Shown: piece by piece, positions 47,060-56,095 of the stretch | Position numbering within the stretch: the first letter of the stretch is position 1 | Layout of the letters: each line of letters starts with the position of its first letter | NCBI GenBank assembly: GCA_003164135.1 | Contig: PLSD01000048.1 | Coordinates: forward strand, 62,001 to 126,000 | Reading direction: 5' to 3' | DNA from: Acetobacteraceae bacterium | GTDB taxonomy: Bacteria > Pseudomonadota > Alphaproteobacteria > Acetobacterales > Acetobacteraceae | DNA: 64,000 bases | Translations under genes and position numbers: made by a program | The notes under the pieces: model-generated | What the model was told of the DNA's origin: nothing | Database searches by the model: none | Seen by the model: only the letters and a program-made list of their open reading frames with translations

Positions 47060-47832
47060 CAAAGCTTCCGCTCGCGCTTAATGGTATCGTAAGCCGCATT
47101 AATCCGCGCCACCCGGTCGGAGGCTTTCTTCACCATCTCCGCCGGCACCCCCTTCGCCGTCAGCGTGTCAGGATGGTTCTCGCGCATCAAATTCTTCCAC
47201 CGCGCGCGGATTTCTTCCTTCGTCGCCCGCACGCTAATCCCCAGCACGGCATAAGAATCCTCCACCGGTGGTGCCGCCATCGGCCCGCCACGCGCCGCGC
47301 GCTGCGCCATGTCCAAATCCAGCCCAAACCCATACGCCACGCGGGACAGAAAATCCGCCTCCGCCCCGTTCACCGGCCCATCGGCGCGGGCAATCTGGTA
47401 CAACCCGGCCAGCACCTGCTCCAAAATCCCGCGGTTGTCGGAGAACGCCTGCCCCATCTGCACCGCATAGGTCTCAAACCCAGCCGCCGAGCCCCGCGCA
47501 TTATCAAACAACCGCCCCACCTCGGCCACGCTCCCCTCGGGAATGGCAAAACTGCGCCGGAACGCGTCAATTTCCACCCGCCCCACCGGCCCGTCGCATT
47601 TCGCCAGCTTCGCCGCCAGCACGGTCACGCCCACGGCAAAAATCTGGTCCCGCCGTCCCAGCATGGCCGCCGCCCGCGCGCTCTCAAACGGCAACGGCCG
47701 CCCCGCAAAGCTAAACCCGTTTAAATTTCCTTCATCGGCGGCATGGCCCATCGCCGCGCCAAACAACGCGCCCACCGGCCCGCCCATGGCAAACCCAGCC
47801 ATCCCACCAATAATCTTACCCCAAAACGCCAT
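47059..47832 (-). CDS. TerB/J-domain protein (DjlA-like)
   Basis: 257 residues, ATG at 47832 (a GTG 3 codons upstream is possible). N-terminal Gly-rich hydrophobic segment (WGKIIGGMAGFAMGGPVGALFGAAMGHAAD), a TerB-like middle (FAVGVTVLAAKLAKCDGPVGRVEIDAF, IARADGPVNGAEADFL) and a C-terminal J domain with the HPD tripeptide (LMRENHPDTLTAKGV). This is the DjlA plan: a membrane-linked co-chaperone stimulating DnaK. The stop codon TGA is formed at the edge of the MITE-like insert. Confidence 0.88.
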   Translation of the reverse strand: MAFWGKIIGGMAGFAMGGPVGALFGAAMGHAADEGNLNGFSFAGRPLPFESARAAAMLGRRDQIFAVGVTVLAAKLAKCDGPVGRVEIDAFRRSFAIPEGSVAEVGRLFDNARGSAAGFETYAVQMGQAFSDNRGILEQVLAGLYQIARADGPVNGAEADFLSRVAYGFGLDLDMAQRAARGGPMAAPPVEDSYAVLGISVRATKEEIRARWKNLMRENHPDTLTAKGVPAEMVKKASDRVARINAAYDTIKRERKL

Positions 47833-47990
47833 ATACCTCACCTACCACACCCTGAGCCATAGAGAATGGCCCAGGGTGGGATTCTCTTTTTTGGCGCGCG
47901 GCCGCCCCGCCAACCCCGCGCGCGGCACCCGCACCCTTGAACCCAACCCAACAATCATACATCAACCAGCGCATCTTTCAGGCGGGGATT

Positions 47991-50900
47991 ATGACAGGCT
48001 GGCATTTCTGGGTCGATCGCGGCGGCACCTTCACGGACATCGTGGCGCGCGCCCCCTCCGGCCAGATCGCCACCAAAAAACTCCTGTCGGAAAACCCTGA
48101 GCGCTACCAGGACGCCGCTTTGGCCGGCATCGCCGCATTCCTCGGCCTGCCCTACGGCGCACCCATCCCGCCAGGCCTCATCGAACACGTCAAAATGGGC
48201 ACCACCGTCGCCACCAACGCGCTGCTGGAGCGCAAAGGTGCGCCCACATTGCTGCTGGTCAACCACGGCTTCGCGGATCTGCTGCGCATCGGCAACCAGG
48301 CCCGCCCCCGCCTGTTCGACCTCGACATCAAACTCCCCAGCATGCTCTACACGCAGGTGGCTGAAGTCTCCGGCCGCGTCGCGGTGGACGGCACCCTCAT
48401 CGAGCCCCTGGACGAACCCGCCGCCCTGCAAACCCTGCGCGACGCCCACGCCGGCGGCATAAACTCCGTCGCCATCGCCCTCATCCACGCCTGGAAATAC
48501 CCAGAACTCGAACAACGCCTCGGCGAACTCGCAGCGCAAGCCGGTTTTACCAACATCTCCCTTTCGCATATCGCCAGCCCCCTGCTCCGCCTGGTCCCCC
48601 GCGGCGACACCACCATGGCCGACGCCTATCTCTCGCCCATCCTCAAACATTACGTCGCCCAGGTTTCAGCCGGATTAAACCACTCGCCTTTATACTTCAT
48701 GCAATCCCACGGCGGCCTCGCCAGCGCGGAAAATTTTTCGGGTAAAGACGCCATTCTCTCCGGCCCCGCCGGCGGCATCGTCGGCGCCGCCCGCACAGCC
48801 GCCGCCGCCGGCTTCCACCAGGTCATCGGCTTCGACATGGGCGGCACCAGCACCGACGTCGCCCTCTACAACAACGCCTTCGAACACGCCTTCGAGACCG
48901 AAATCGCCGGCGTCCGCCTGCGCGCCCCCATGCTCGCCATCAACACCGTGGCAGCCGGCGGCGGCTCCATCCTTACCTTCGACGGCGCCCGCCTGCGTGC
49001 CGGGCCGGCAAGTGCGGGCGCCAACCCCGGCCCCGCCGCCTACCGCAAGGGCGGCCCCCTCACCATCACCGACGCCAACGTCCTGGTGCAAAAAATTCTC
49101 CCCCACCACTTCCCCGCCATCTTCGGCCCCAACGGCGACCAACCGCTCGACGCCACCATCGTCCGCGATAAATTCGAGACCCTGGCCCAACAAGTCGCCA
49201 TCACCACCGGCACCCAAACCACGGCAGAATCCCTCGCCGAGGGCTTCATCCGCATCGCCGTCGCCAACATGGCCCATGCCATCCGCCAGATCACCGTGCA
49301 ACGCGGCATCAACCCGGCTGATTTCACCCTCGCCTGCTTCGGCGGCGCCGGCGGCCAGCACGCCTGCCTCGTCGCCGACGAACTCGGCATGGACACCATC
49401 TTCATCCACCCCCTCGCCGGCGTCCTCTCCGCCTACGGCATCGGCCTCGCCGATTTCTCCCTCCTGCGCGACCAGGCCGTCGAACTCCCATTCACCCCCG
49501 CCTGCATCACCCAACTCACCACCACCGCAGCAACCCTCGCGTCTGACGCCACCGAAGCCCTGCGCACCCAAAACCCCGGCGCGCAAACCACCACCAGCAC
49601 CACCATCCTGCTCCGCTACGCGGGCACCGACACCGCTTTGCCCATCCCGCTGACCACCCACGCGCAAATGTCGGCAGCATTCGCCACCGCCCACCAGCGC
49701 CTGTTCGGCTTCATCACCCCGGAAAAACCCCTCATCGCCGAAACAATCGTCGTCGAAGCTTGTGCCCCCGGCGAGCGCGTCCCCGAGCCCGGCATCCCGG
49801 AAAAACTCCTGCCCGCCCCGCTGGAAACCGCCCAACTCTTCACCGGCGCCAAACACCACGCCGCCCCCATCTACGACCGCGACGCCCTCGGCTCAGGCAC
49901 CACCATCCCCGGCCCCGCCATGCTGCGTGAGCAAAACACCACCACCATCATCGAACCCGGCTGGGCCGCCACCATCACGCCGCAAAACCACTGCATCCTG
50001 CGCCGCATCACCCCCCGCGAGGCCGCCATCATCGCCGACCCCAGCCGCCCCGACCCCGTCCTGCTCGAACTTTTCAACAACCTCTTCATGGCCATCGCCG
50101 AGCAAGCCGGCACCGTCCTGCGCAACACCGCGCAAAGCGTAAACATCAAAGAGCGCCTGGACTTTTCCTGCGCCATTTTCGACGCCATCGGCGGCCTCAT
50201 CGCCAACGCCCCGCACGTCCCCGTCCACCTCGGCGCCATGGGCGCCTCCGTCCGCCACGTCCTCGCACAACGCGGCCCCACCCTAAAACCCGGCGACGCC
50301 ATCGCCCTCAACAACCCCTACGCCGGCGGCACCCACCTCCCCGACATCACCCTCATCACCCCCGTCTTCGACGAATCCGGACAAACAATCCGCTTCTTCA
50401 CCGCCTGCCGCGGCCACCACGCCGACATCGGCGGCCTAACCCCCGGCTCCACCCCGCCCTTCTCCCACACCCTGGAGGAAGAAGGCGTCGTCATCGACAA
50501 TTTGCTCATCCTCTCCGGGGGCACCTTCGAGGAACAAACCTTCCGCGAAACCCTCGCCGGAGCAAAATACCCCGCCCGCAACCCGGACCAGAACGTCGCC
50601 GACATCAAAGCCCAGATCGCCGCCAACGCCAACGCCGCCAACGCCTTAACAACCATCATCACCCGCTACGGCTGGAACACGGTGCATGCCTACATGCACC
50701 ACGTCATGCACAACGCCGAAGCCGCCATCCGCCAGGCCATCTCCCACCTGCACGACGCCACTTTCACCTACACCATGGACAGCGGCGCCCCCTTAAAGGT
50801 CAGCCTCACCATCGACCGCGCCACCAACAGCGCCACCATAGACTTCACCGGCACCGGCCCCGCCGACCCCACCAACTTCAACGCCCCGCCCGCCGTCACC

Positions 50901-51578
50901 ACGGCCTGCGTCCTCTACGCCTTCCGCTGCCTCACCGGCGCCGACATCCCCCTCAACGAGGGCTGCCTAAAACCCCTCACCATCATCATCCCGCCAAACA
51001 CCTTCCTCTCCCCCCCGCCCGGCTCCGCCGTCGTCGCTGGCAACACGGAAGTCTCCCAGGCCCTCACCGCCGCTCTCCTGGGCGCGCTCGATGCCTGCGC
51101 CTGCGCCCAGGGCACCATGAACAACTTCCTGTTCGGCAACGCCCAACTCCAGTATTACGAAACAATCTGCGGCGGCTCTGGCGCCGGCCCCAATTTTCAT
51201 GGCACCTCTGCTGTACATACCCACATGACCAACACCCGCATCACCGACCCTGAAATCCTGGAGCTCCGCTATCCCGTCCGTGTCGAGGAATTTTCCATCC
51301 GCAAAGCCTCCGGCGGCCCCGGCACGTATTCCGGCGGCAACGGCGCCGTGCGCAAAATCCGCTTCCTGGAACCCATGACAGCCACCATCGTCGCCTCCCG
51401 CCGCACCGTCGCCCCCTTCGGCCTGCACGGCGCCGCCCCCGGCGCGCGCGGCGAACAATATATCGAGCGCGCGGACGGCACCGTGGAACACCTCCCCGGC
51501 AGCGCCCAGGCCCAGCTCAACGCGGGCGACGCCTTTGTCATCAAAACCCCAGGCGGCGGCGGTTTTAACATCCCGTGA
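47991..51578 (+). CDS. 5-oxoprolinase (ATP-hydrolysing)
   Basis: Opens 5-oxo-L-proline to glutamate with ATP, as in the glutathione cycle. 1195 residues from the ATG at 47991, with GGCGGGG upstream; a start at 47937 is less likely. The HyuA half (1-~690) shows FWVDRGGTFTDIVAR, GFDMGGTSTDVALY and CFGGAGGQHACLVADEL; the HyuB half shows NNPYAGGTHLPDITLITP, RGHHADIGGLTPGS and SGAGPNFHGTSAVHTHMTN. Both halves in one chain is the 5-oxoprolinase form rather than split hydantoinase. Its stop overlaps the GTG of the AsmA-like gene (GTGA). Confidence 0.93.
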   Translation: MTGWHFWVDRGGTFTDIVARAPSGQIATKKLLSENPERYQDAALAGIAAFLGLPYGAPIPPGLIEHVKMGTTVATNALLERKGAPTLLLVNHGFADLLRIGNQARPRLFDLDIKLPSMLYTQVAEVSGRVAVDGTLIEPLDEPAALQTLRDAHAGGINSVAIALIHAWKYPELEQRLGELAAQAGFTNISLSHIASPLLRLVPRGDTTMADAYLSPILKHYVAQVSAGLNHSPLYFMQSHGGLASAENFSGKDAILSGPAGGIVGAARTAAAAGFHQVIGFDMGGTSTDVALYNNAFEHAFETEIAGVRLRAPMLAINTVAAGGGSILTFDGARLRAGPASAGANPGPAAYRKGGPLTITDANVLVQKILPHHFPAIFGPNGDQPLDATIVRDKFETLAQQVAITTGTQTTAESLAEGFIRIAVANMAHAIRQITVQRGINPADFTLACFGGAGGQHACLVADELGMDTIFIHPLAGVLSAYGIGLADFSLLRDQAVELPFTPACITQLTTTAATLASDATEALRTQNPGAQTTTSTTILLRYAGTDTALPIPLTTHAQMSAAFATAHQRLFGFITPEKPLIAETIVVEACAPGERVPEPGIPEKLLPAPLETAQLFTGAKHHAAPIYDRDALGSGTTIPGPAMLREQNTTTIIEPGWAATITPQNHCILRRITPREAAIIADPSRPDPVLLELFNNLFMAIAEQAGTVLRNTAQSVNIKERLDFSCAIFDAIGGLIANAPHVPVHLGAMGASVRHVLAQRGPTLKPGDAIALNNPYAGGTHLPDITLITPVFDESGQTIRFFTACRGHHADIGGLTPGSTPPFSHTLEEEGVVIDNLLILSGGTFEEQTFRETLAGAKYPARNPDQNVADIKAQIAANANAANALTTIITRYGWNTVHAYMHHVMHNAEAAIRQAISHLHDATFTYTMDSGAPLKVSLTIDRATNSATIDFTGTGPADPTNFNAPPAVTTACVLYAFRCLTGADIPLNEGCLKPLTIIIPPNTFLSPPPGSAVVAGNTEVSQALTAALLGALDACACAQGTMNNFLFGNAQLQYYETICGGSGAGPNFHGTSAVHTHMTNTRITDPEILELRYPVRVEEFSIRKASGGPGTYSGGNGAVRKIRFLEPMTATIVASRRTVAPFGLHGAAPGARGEQYIERADGTVEHLPGSAQAQLNAGDAFVIKTPGGGGFNIP

Positions 51579-54490
51579 ACAAGCATTACCTCTGGTTCCT
51601 CCCGCTTGCCGCCGCCGCCGCCGCCACCACCTTCGTGCTGGCGCTGCCCGGCTTCGTCGCCTCCAGCTCGCACCGCCCGCGCATCGAGCAACTTGCCTCC
51701 AGCCTCACCGGCCGCCAAGTCCACATCGGCGGCAAGCTCACCCTCAGCCTCCTGCCCGCGCCAAAACTCACCGCCGGCCAGATCACCATCACCGGCCCGG
51801 ACAACGAGGTCATCACCGCCCGCTCCCTTAAGCTGGACATTTCCCTGCCCGCCTTGCTGCACGGCCAGCTCAGCACGCAAACCCTCACGCTGGAAAGCCC
51901 GACCATCGCCTTCCCCTGGCCCCTGCCCAGCGGCCCCAAAACCATCGCGCCCCCGGCCTGGCTCGCCGCCCTGCACGCGCAAATCCACCACGGCGACATC
52001 AGCCTCGGCGGCGCGCGGTTCTCCAATGTCGACGCCGACCTCTTCACCGGCGAGAACGGCGCCGTCACCATTTCCGGCACCGGCATCCTGCAAGGCTACA
52101 ACCTCAGCCTCACCGCGGCCCTGGGCGCCGCCGCCCTCACCGGCACCGCGCCGCTCTCCATCACCACCAACAGCGGCGCCGTCACGCTCAACTTCTCCGG
52201 CAATCTCAGCGGCACCAGCGCCCTCGCCGGCCAGCTCAGCCTCGCCGCCCCGCTCACCTCCGGCAGCGCCAACCTCACCACCTCCGGCACCGCCGCCACC
52301 GCCACCGGCATCCACCTCAACATCGCCAAAGCCAGCCTCACCGGCAGCGCCACGCTGGACTTCACCCAGCCCACCCTCGCCGCCACGCTGGACGCGCAAA
52401 ACCTTGACCTCACGCCGCTGCAATCCCTGGCCACCTCCTGGCCCAGCCTGCCCGTGGCCCTCACGCTCTCCGCCACCAACCTCACCTACGGCGGCCACAG
52501 CCTGCCCGCCCTGCAAACCAGCCTCAGCCTCTCCCCCAGCGGCCTGAACGTGCATTCCCTGCAAGCCACACTCCCCGGCAGCACTACCGTGGCCGCCAGC
52601 CTGCAAGTCACCCCGCCCGGCGCCCTCACCGGCCAGGCCAGCCTCAACAGCCCGGACCTCTCCGGCCTGCTCACCGCCTTCGGCCTCACGCCCCCCACCG
52701 CCTGGACCACCGCCCAGCTCTCCACCAACCTCTCCGGCACCATCGGCCATCTTTCCCTGTCCAACCTCACCGGCAGTCTCGGCCCAAGCCACGTCACCGG
52801 CGGCCTCATCATCACCGGCCCCCACACCACCGGCGCACTCGCTTTCGACCGCCTGGACCTCACCCCCCTGCTTTCCTGGCTCGGCCAGCGCCCCGGCAAC
52901 TTCACCGCCGACGGCCAGATCACCGCCACCCGTGCCAGCCTCGGCCCGGTCCCGCTCACGCATTTGCTGCTGGACGGCGAACTCACCACCCAGCTCAACA
53001 TCCGCCGCATCTCCGCCAACGTGCTGGGCGGCCTCGCCTCGGGCAGCCTCACGCTGGACGCAGCAAGCAACGTCACCGCCGCGCGCGGTTTTCTGTCACT
53101 GCCCTCCGCCGCACCGCTGGCCGCACTCCTGCCACCGCGCTGGCAAATTCTCCCCGCCGCCCTGGTGCAGCCCCGCCTCAGCCTCACTCTGGCCGCCCGC
53201 GGCCCATCCAACGCGCTCGCCACCAGCGCCGTCGCCACGCTGGGCGCCTTCACCCTCACCGCCGCCCCGGTCCTCAACCTGGCCCAATCCAGCGCCACCG
53301 GCACCATCTCCCTGCAACACCCCAGCGCCATCGCGGCCCTGGCTATCTTCGGTCTCTCGCAGGGCATCACCTTCCCCGGCCCCGGCTCGGTTTCGTCGCG
53401 TGCTGAACTCACGGCATCCCCCACCACCTACGGCCCGCCGGATTTCGTGCTCTCGCTCAGCAACCCCAACGCCATCGCTGCCCTGAATATTTCCAATCTC
53501 TCGCAGGGCGGCGCCTTCCCCGGCCCTGGCTCGCTTTCGCTGCGCGCCAACTTCACCGCCTCGCCCACCACCTACGGCCTGCCGGATTTCGTACTCTCGC
53601 TCGGCAACCTCACCGCCAGCGGCCGCGTGCTCAGCACCAAGGGCATCATCTCCGGCCAGATCGCCGCCGACACCCTCGCCTTGCCGTCCATCCCGGCCAA
53701 TTACACACTCCCCTGGAACAGCCTCGCCAGCGCCCAGGGCAAAATCACCCTCGCCGCCAACCGCATCCTCTACGGCGGCATCCCCATCCTCGGCGCCACC
53801 ACCGCCAGCCTCACGTTCACCCCCAACAACAGCCTCACTCTGGCGCTGCCGCAGGCCAGCCTCGCCGGCGGCACGCTCACCGGCACCGTCACGGCGGCTT
53901 CCAGCAACAACCTACCCCCGGCCCTCACCGCCCAGTTCAGCGCCAGCCACATAGACCCCACGCAGCTCAACCTGCCGCTGGCCTTCCCCTACACGCTCTC
54001 CGGTAATTTTGACGCTTCGGGCAGCCTCACCGCCACCGGCTATTCGCCGCGCATCTGGGCCGCCACCCTGGGCGGCACCACCAGCCTCAACGCCAGCAAT
54101 GGCCGCCTGTACGGCTTCAGCCTCCAAGGCGTGGCCGAGGCCCTGCAATCACCCAACCGCGCCCACGCCCTGCGCGCGGCCCTGGCCAGCGGCAGCACCG
54201 GCTACACCGCCCTGGCGCTCTCCGGCAGCTTCGACCACGGCAACTGCACGCTCACCACCGGTAGCCTCGCCGGCCCCGCGGGCACCGCCAGCGCCACCGG
54301 CAGCGTCGACATCTATGACAACAGCCTCGCGCTCCGCGTAAGCCTGCACCCTTACGTGGCTCCGCCGCTCACCCTCAACACTGCCATGCTCGGCAACTGG
54401 TCAGCGCCCAAACAATACCCGCGCCTCAAACCAGCCATGGACTGGTCACCACCCGCCCCCAAACCGGCAGCCGCAACGCCAGCCCCATAA
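51575..54490 (+). CDS. AsmA-like protein
   Basis: 971 residues, GTG start overlapping the 5-oxoprolinase stop. One N-terminal membrane helix (YLWFLPLAAAAAATTFVLALPG), then the AsmA-typical SLTGRQVHIGGKLTLSLLPAPKLTAGQITITG. The rest is a long Ala/Ser/Thr/Leu-rich beta region, as in AsmA/TamB-like envelope proteins that bridge the periplasm and influence outer-membrane lipid. Residues ~583-678 contain a 48-residue tandem duplication (FPGPGSVSSRAELTASPTTY and FPGPGSLSLRANFTASPTTY), from a 144-bp repeat at 53321-53608. An AsmA_2-like end (GRLYGFSLQGVAEAL) precedes the C-terminus. Confidence 0.85.
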   Translation: MNKHYLWFLPLAAAAAATTFVLALPGFVASSSHRPRIEQLASSLTGRQVHIGGKLTLSLLPAPKLTAGQITITGPDNEVITARSLKLDISLPALLHGQLSTQTLTLESPTIAFPWPLPSGPKTIAPPAWLAALHAQIHHGDISLGGARFSNVDADLFTGENGAVTISGTGILQGYNLSLTAALGAAALTGTAPLSITTNSGAVTLNFSGNLSGTSALAGQLSLAAPLTSGSANLTTSGTAATATGIHLNIAKASLTGSATLDFTQPTLAATLDAQNLDLTPLQSLATSWPSLPVALTLSATNLTYGGHSLPALQTSLSLSPSGLNVHSLQATLPGSTTVAASLQVTPPGALTGQASLNSPDLSGLLTAFGLTPPTAWTTAQLSTNLSGTIGHLSLSNLTGSLGPSHVTGGLIITGPHTTGALAFDRLDLTPLLSWLGQRPGNFTADGQITATRASLGPVPLTHLLLDGELTTQLNIRRISANVLGGLASGSLTLDAASNVTAARGFLSLPSAAPLAALLPPRWQILPAALVQPRLSLTLAARGPSNALATSAVATLGAFTLTAAPVLNLAQSSATGTISLQHPSAIAALAIFGLSQGITFPGPGSVSSRAELTASPTTYGPPDFVLSLSNPNAIAALNISNLSQGGAFPGPGSLSLRANFTASPTTYGLPDFVLSLGNLTASGRVLSTKGIISGQIAADTLALPSIPANYTLPWNSLASAQGKITLAANRILYGGIPILGATTASLTFTPNNSLTLALPQASLAGGTLTGTVTAASSNNLPPALTAQFSASHIDPTQLNLPLAFPYTLSGNFDASGSLTATGYSPRIWAATLGGTTSLNASNGRLYGFSLQGVAEALQSPNRAHALRAALASGSTGYTALALSGSFDHGNCTLTTGSLAGPAGTASATGSVDIYDNSLALRVSLHPYVAPPLTLNTAMLGNWSAPKQYPRLKPAMDWSPPAPKPAAATPAP

Positions 54491-54526
54491 CGCGTCATGG
54501 CCCGGCTTGACCGGGCCATGACGCGT
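54490..54526. terminator. Perfect 16-bp hairpin, REP-like, likely terminator
   Basis: ACGCGTCATGGCCCGG pairs perfectly with CCGGGCCATGACGCGT around a CTTGA loop, starting at the last base of the AsmA-like stop codon and 14 bp from the convergent gene end. It belongs to the GTCATGGCC...GGCCATGAC class of dispersed palindromes. There is no strong T tract, so termination is inferred from its place between convergent genes. Confidence 0.65.
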
Positions 54527-54539
54527 TGCTTACGGCGAA

Positions 54540-55316
54540 TTATTCCACGCAGTCCGACAACGCATTCACCTGCGCCTGCTGCTCGGCATACCGCGAAATC
54601 GCGCCCGCCAAATCCGCAACCTCCCCCGGCAACCGCGCCGCGAACTGATACGTCTCGCAAACCTTCACAAACGGCCCCGGCACCAGCAGAAAAAACCCCG
54701 CCGTCGGCACCGCGCCCAACTGCCGCTTGCCTCCGGCGTCCGCAACGGGGAAAAAATCCAGCCCCAAGCCGTTCCGCCCCGCCGGCGTCGTAAACCTCAC
54801 CGAATCCGCCGCATCATAATCCAGCACATCGTCCGAATATTTCGTCACCGCAAACGCCGTCACCTCGCTGTTATGCGCGAGCCACACCGCTACCAAATCC
54901 TGCGTCACCGCCTGCGGAAAATACGCGTGGCCATAAAGCATGTTCACCAACTGGCCATTCGGATCATTGCTCGACGTCGCCAGCAGCAACACCCCATAAA
55001 CCTGCGGTCCCCGCGCCGGCTGCCCCGGCGGCACCACGCGCAGCGAGAAATTGCTGATGCTATCCCCGCCCGCGCATTCCCACCCGCGCGGCGCCAGAAC
55101 GCCAAGGTTTTCACCCGAATAATACGCCAATTTCGCCGCGACATCCGTCGGCAAATCCACCTGCACCGGCTCCCCCACCGGCGCCGCCGCCCCGCGCCAG
55201 CCGGTGCCAACGCAGCCAACAAACGGCACCGTGCTCACGGCCCGCGCCGCCGTGCCAAAGCCCAACCCCCCGCACAACACCAGCCCAACCGCCAAAATAC
55301 CAACCGGACTCTTCAT
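54540..55316 (-). CDS. Secreted protein of unknown function
   Basis: 258 residues from the ATG at 55316. The start MKSPVGILAVGLVLCGGLGF then GTAARA|VS is a good signal peptide; an upstream in-frame start at 55382 would bury it. The mature part has VGCVGTGWRG, a GWECAGGDSISNFSLRVVPPG stretch, and cysteines near both ends (final NALSDCVE), suggesting periplasmic folding with disulfides. No family recognised. It lies where rpsA often follows cmk, on the same strand as cmk and convergent with the AsmA-like gene. Confidence 0.7.
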   Translation of the reverse strand: MKSPVGILAVGLVLCGGLGFGTAARAVSTVPFVGCVGTGWRGAAAPVGEPVQVDLPTDVAAKLAYYSGENLGVLAPRGWECAGGDSISNFSLRVVPPGQPARGPQVYGVLLLATSSNDPNGQLVNMLYGHAYFPQAVTQDLVAVWLAHNSEVTAFAVTKYSDDVLDYDAADSVRFTTPAGRNGLGLDFFPVADAGGKRQLGAVPTAGFFLLVPGPFVKVCETYQFAARLPGEVADLAGAISRYAEQQAQVNALSDCVE

Positions 55317-55453
55317 CTCACCGACCCCCGCCGTCCTGAATATCCCGCCGCCAAGCGGCATTTCGTTGTTTTTTCGACACAAACCCGCACAAATTGGGGT
55401 GCAAGTAAAAAATTAAGCTATACTAACAACGCGTTAAACAAGAATCCTCACAA

Positions 55454-55471
55454 GTGTTTCACGTGAAACAC
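55454..55471. promoter_or_regulatory. parS centromere site
   Basis: GTGTTTCACGTGAAACAC, an 18-bp perfect palindrome with no loop. Its core matches the conserved chromosomal parS consensus TGTTNCACGTGAAACA at every position. ParB loads here and spreads, tying the origin region to the ParA segregation machinery. It lies 4 bp beyond the cmk stop in a non-coding gap. parA and parB are not in the window. A loopless hairpin as terminator is unlikely. Confidence 0.85.
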
Positions 55472-55474
55472 CTC

Positions 55475-56095
55475 CTACCCCAACTTCGCCTTGATCAACG
55501 CCAGCGCCCGCGCAAACGCCGCATCCGCATCCATCGCGGTGGTATCAAACAAAATCGCATCGGCCGCCGCCACCAGCGGCGCCGCCGCGCGCTTGGCATC
55601 CGCGTCATCACGCGCCGCCAAATCGTCGCACACCGCCGCCAGCGAAACATCATCGCCCTTGGCCCGCAACTCGGCAAACCGCCGCCCCGCCCGCGCCTCC
55701 AGGCTCGCCGTCACAAACAGTTTAATATCAGCGTCCGGGAAAATAATCGTGCCAATATCCCGCCCATCCAGCACCGCGCCATGCACATCGCCAAAATGCC
55801 GCTGAAACCCCAGCAACGCCGCCCGCACCGCGGGGATAGACGCCACCTGGCTCGCCGCCTTGCTCGCCGCGCCATCACGTAAATCCCCGCGCGCCAAATC
55901 CGCTGCCGTCAAAGACTCCGCCGCCGCCTTGGCCGCCACCGGATCAGCCGGGTCGCCACCCGCGTCCAGCACCCGCCGCCCCACAGCCCGGTACAGCAGC
56001 CCGGTGTCCAGATACGGCAACCCCAGCGCCGCCGCGATCCGCCTTGCCAGCGTGCCCTTACCAGCCGCGGCAGGCCCATCGATCGCAATAATCAT
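55475..56095 (-). CDS. cmk: Cytidylate kinase
   Basis: Phosphorylates CMP and dCMP with ATP. 206 residues: P-loop IIAIDGPAAAGKGTLARRIA at the start, then GLPYLDTGLLYRAVGRRV, the LDGRDIGTIIFPDADIKLFV block, and a lid region with RRFAELRAKGDDVS. The ATG overlaps the aroA stop (56092-56095). In many bacteria aroA-cmk is followed by rpsA; here the parS site and a secreted protein follow instead. Confidence 0.96.
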   Translation of the reverse strand: MIIAIDGPAAAGKGTLARRIAAALGLPYLDTGLLYRAVGRRVLDAGGDPADPVAAKAAAESLTAADLARGDLRDGAASKAASQVASIPAVRAALLGFQRHFGDVHGAVLDGRDIGTIIFPDADIKLFVTASLEARAGRRFAELRAKGDDVSLAAVCDDLAARDDADAKRAAAPLVAAADAILFDTTAMDADAAFARALALIKAKLG

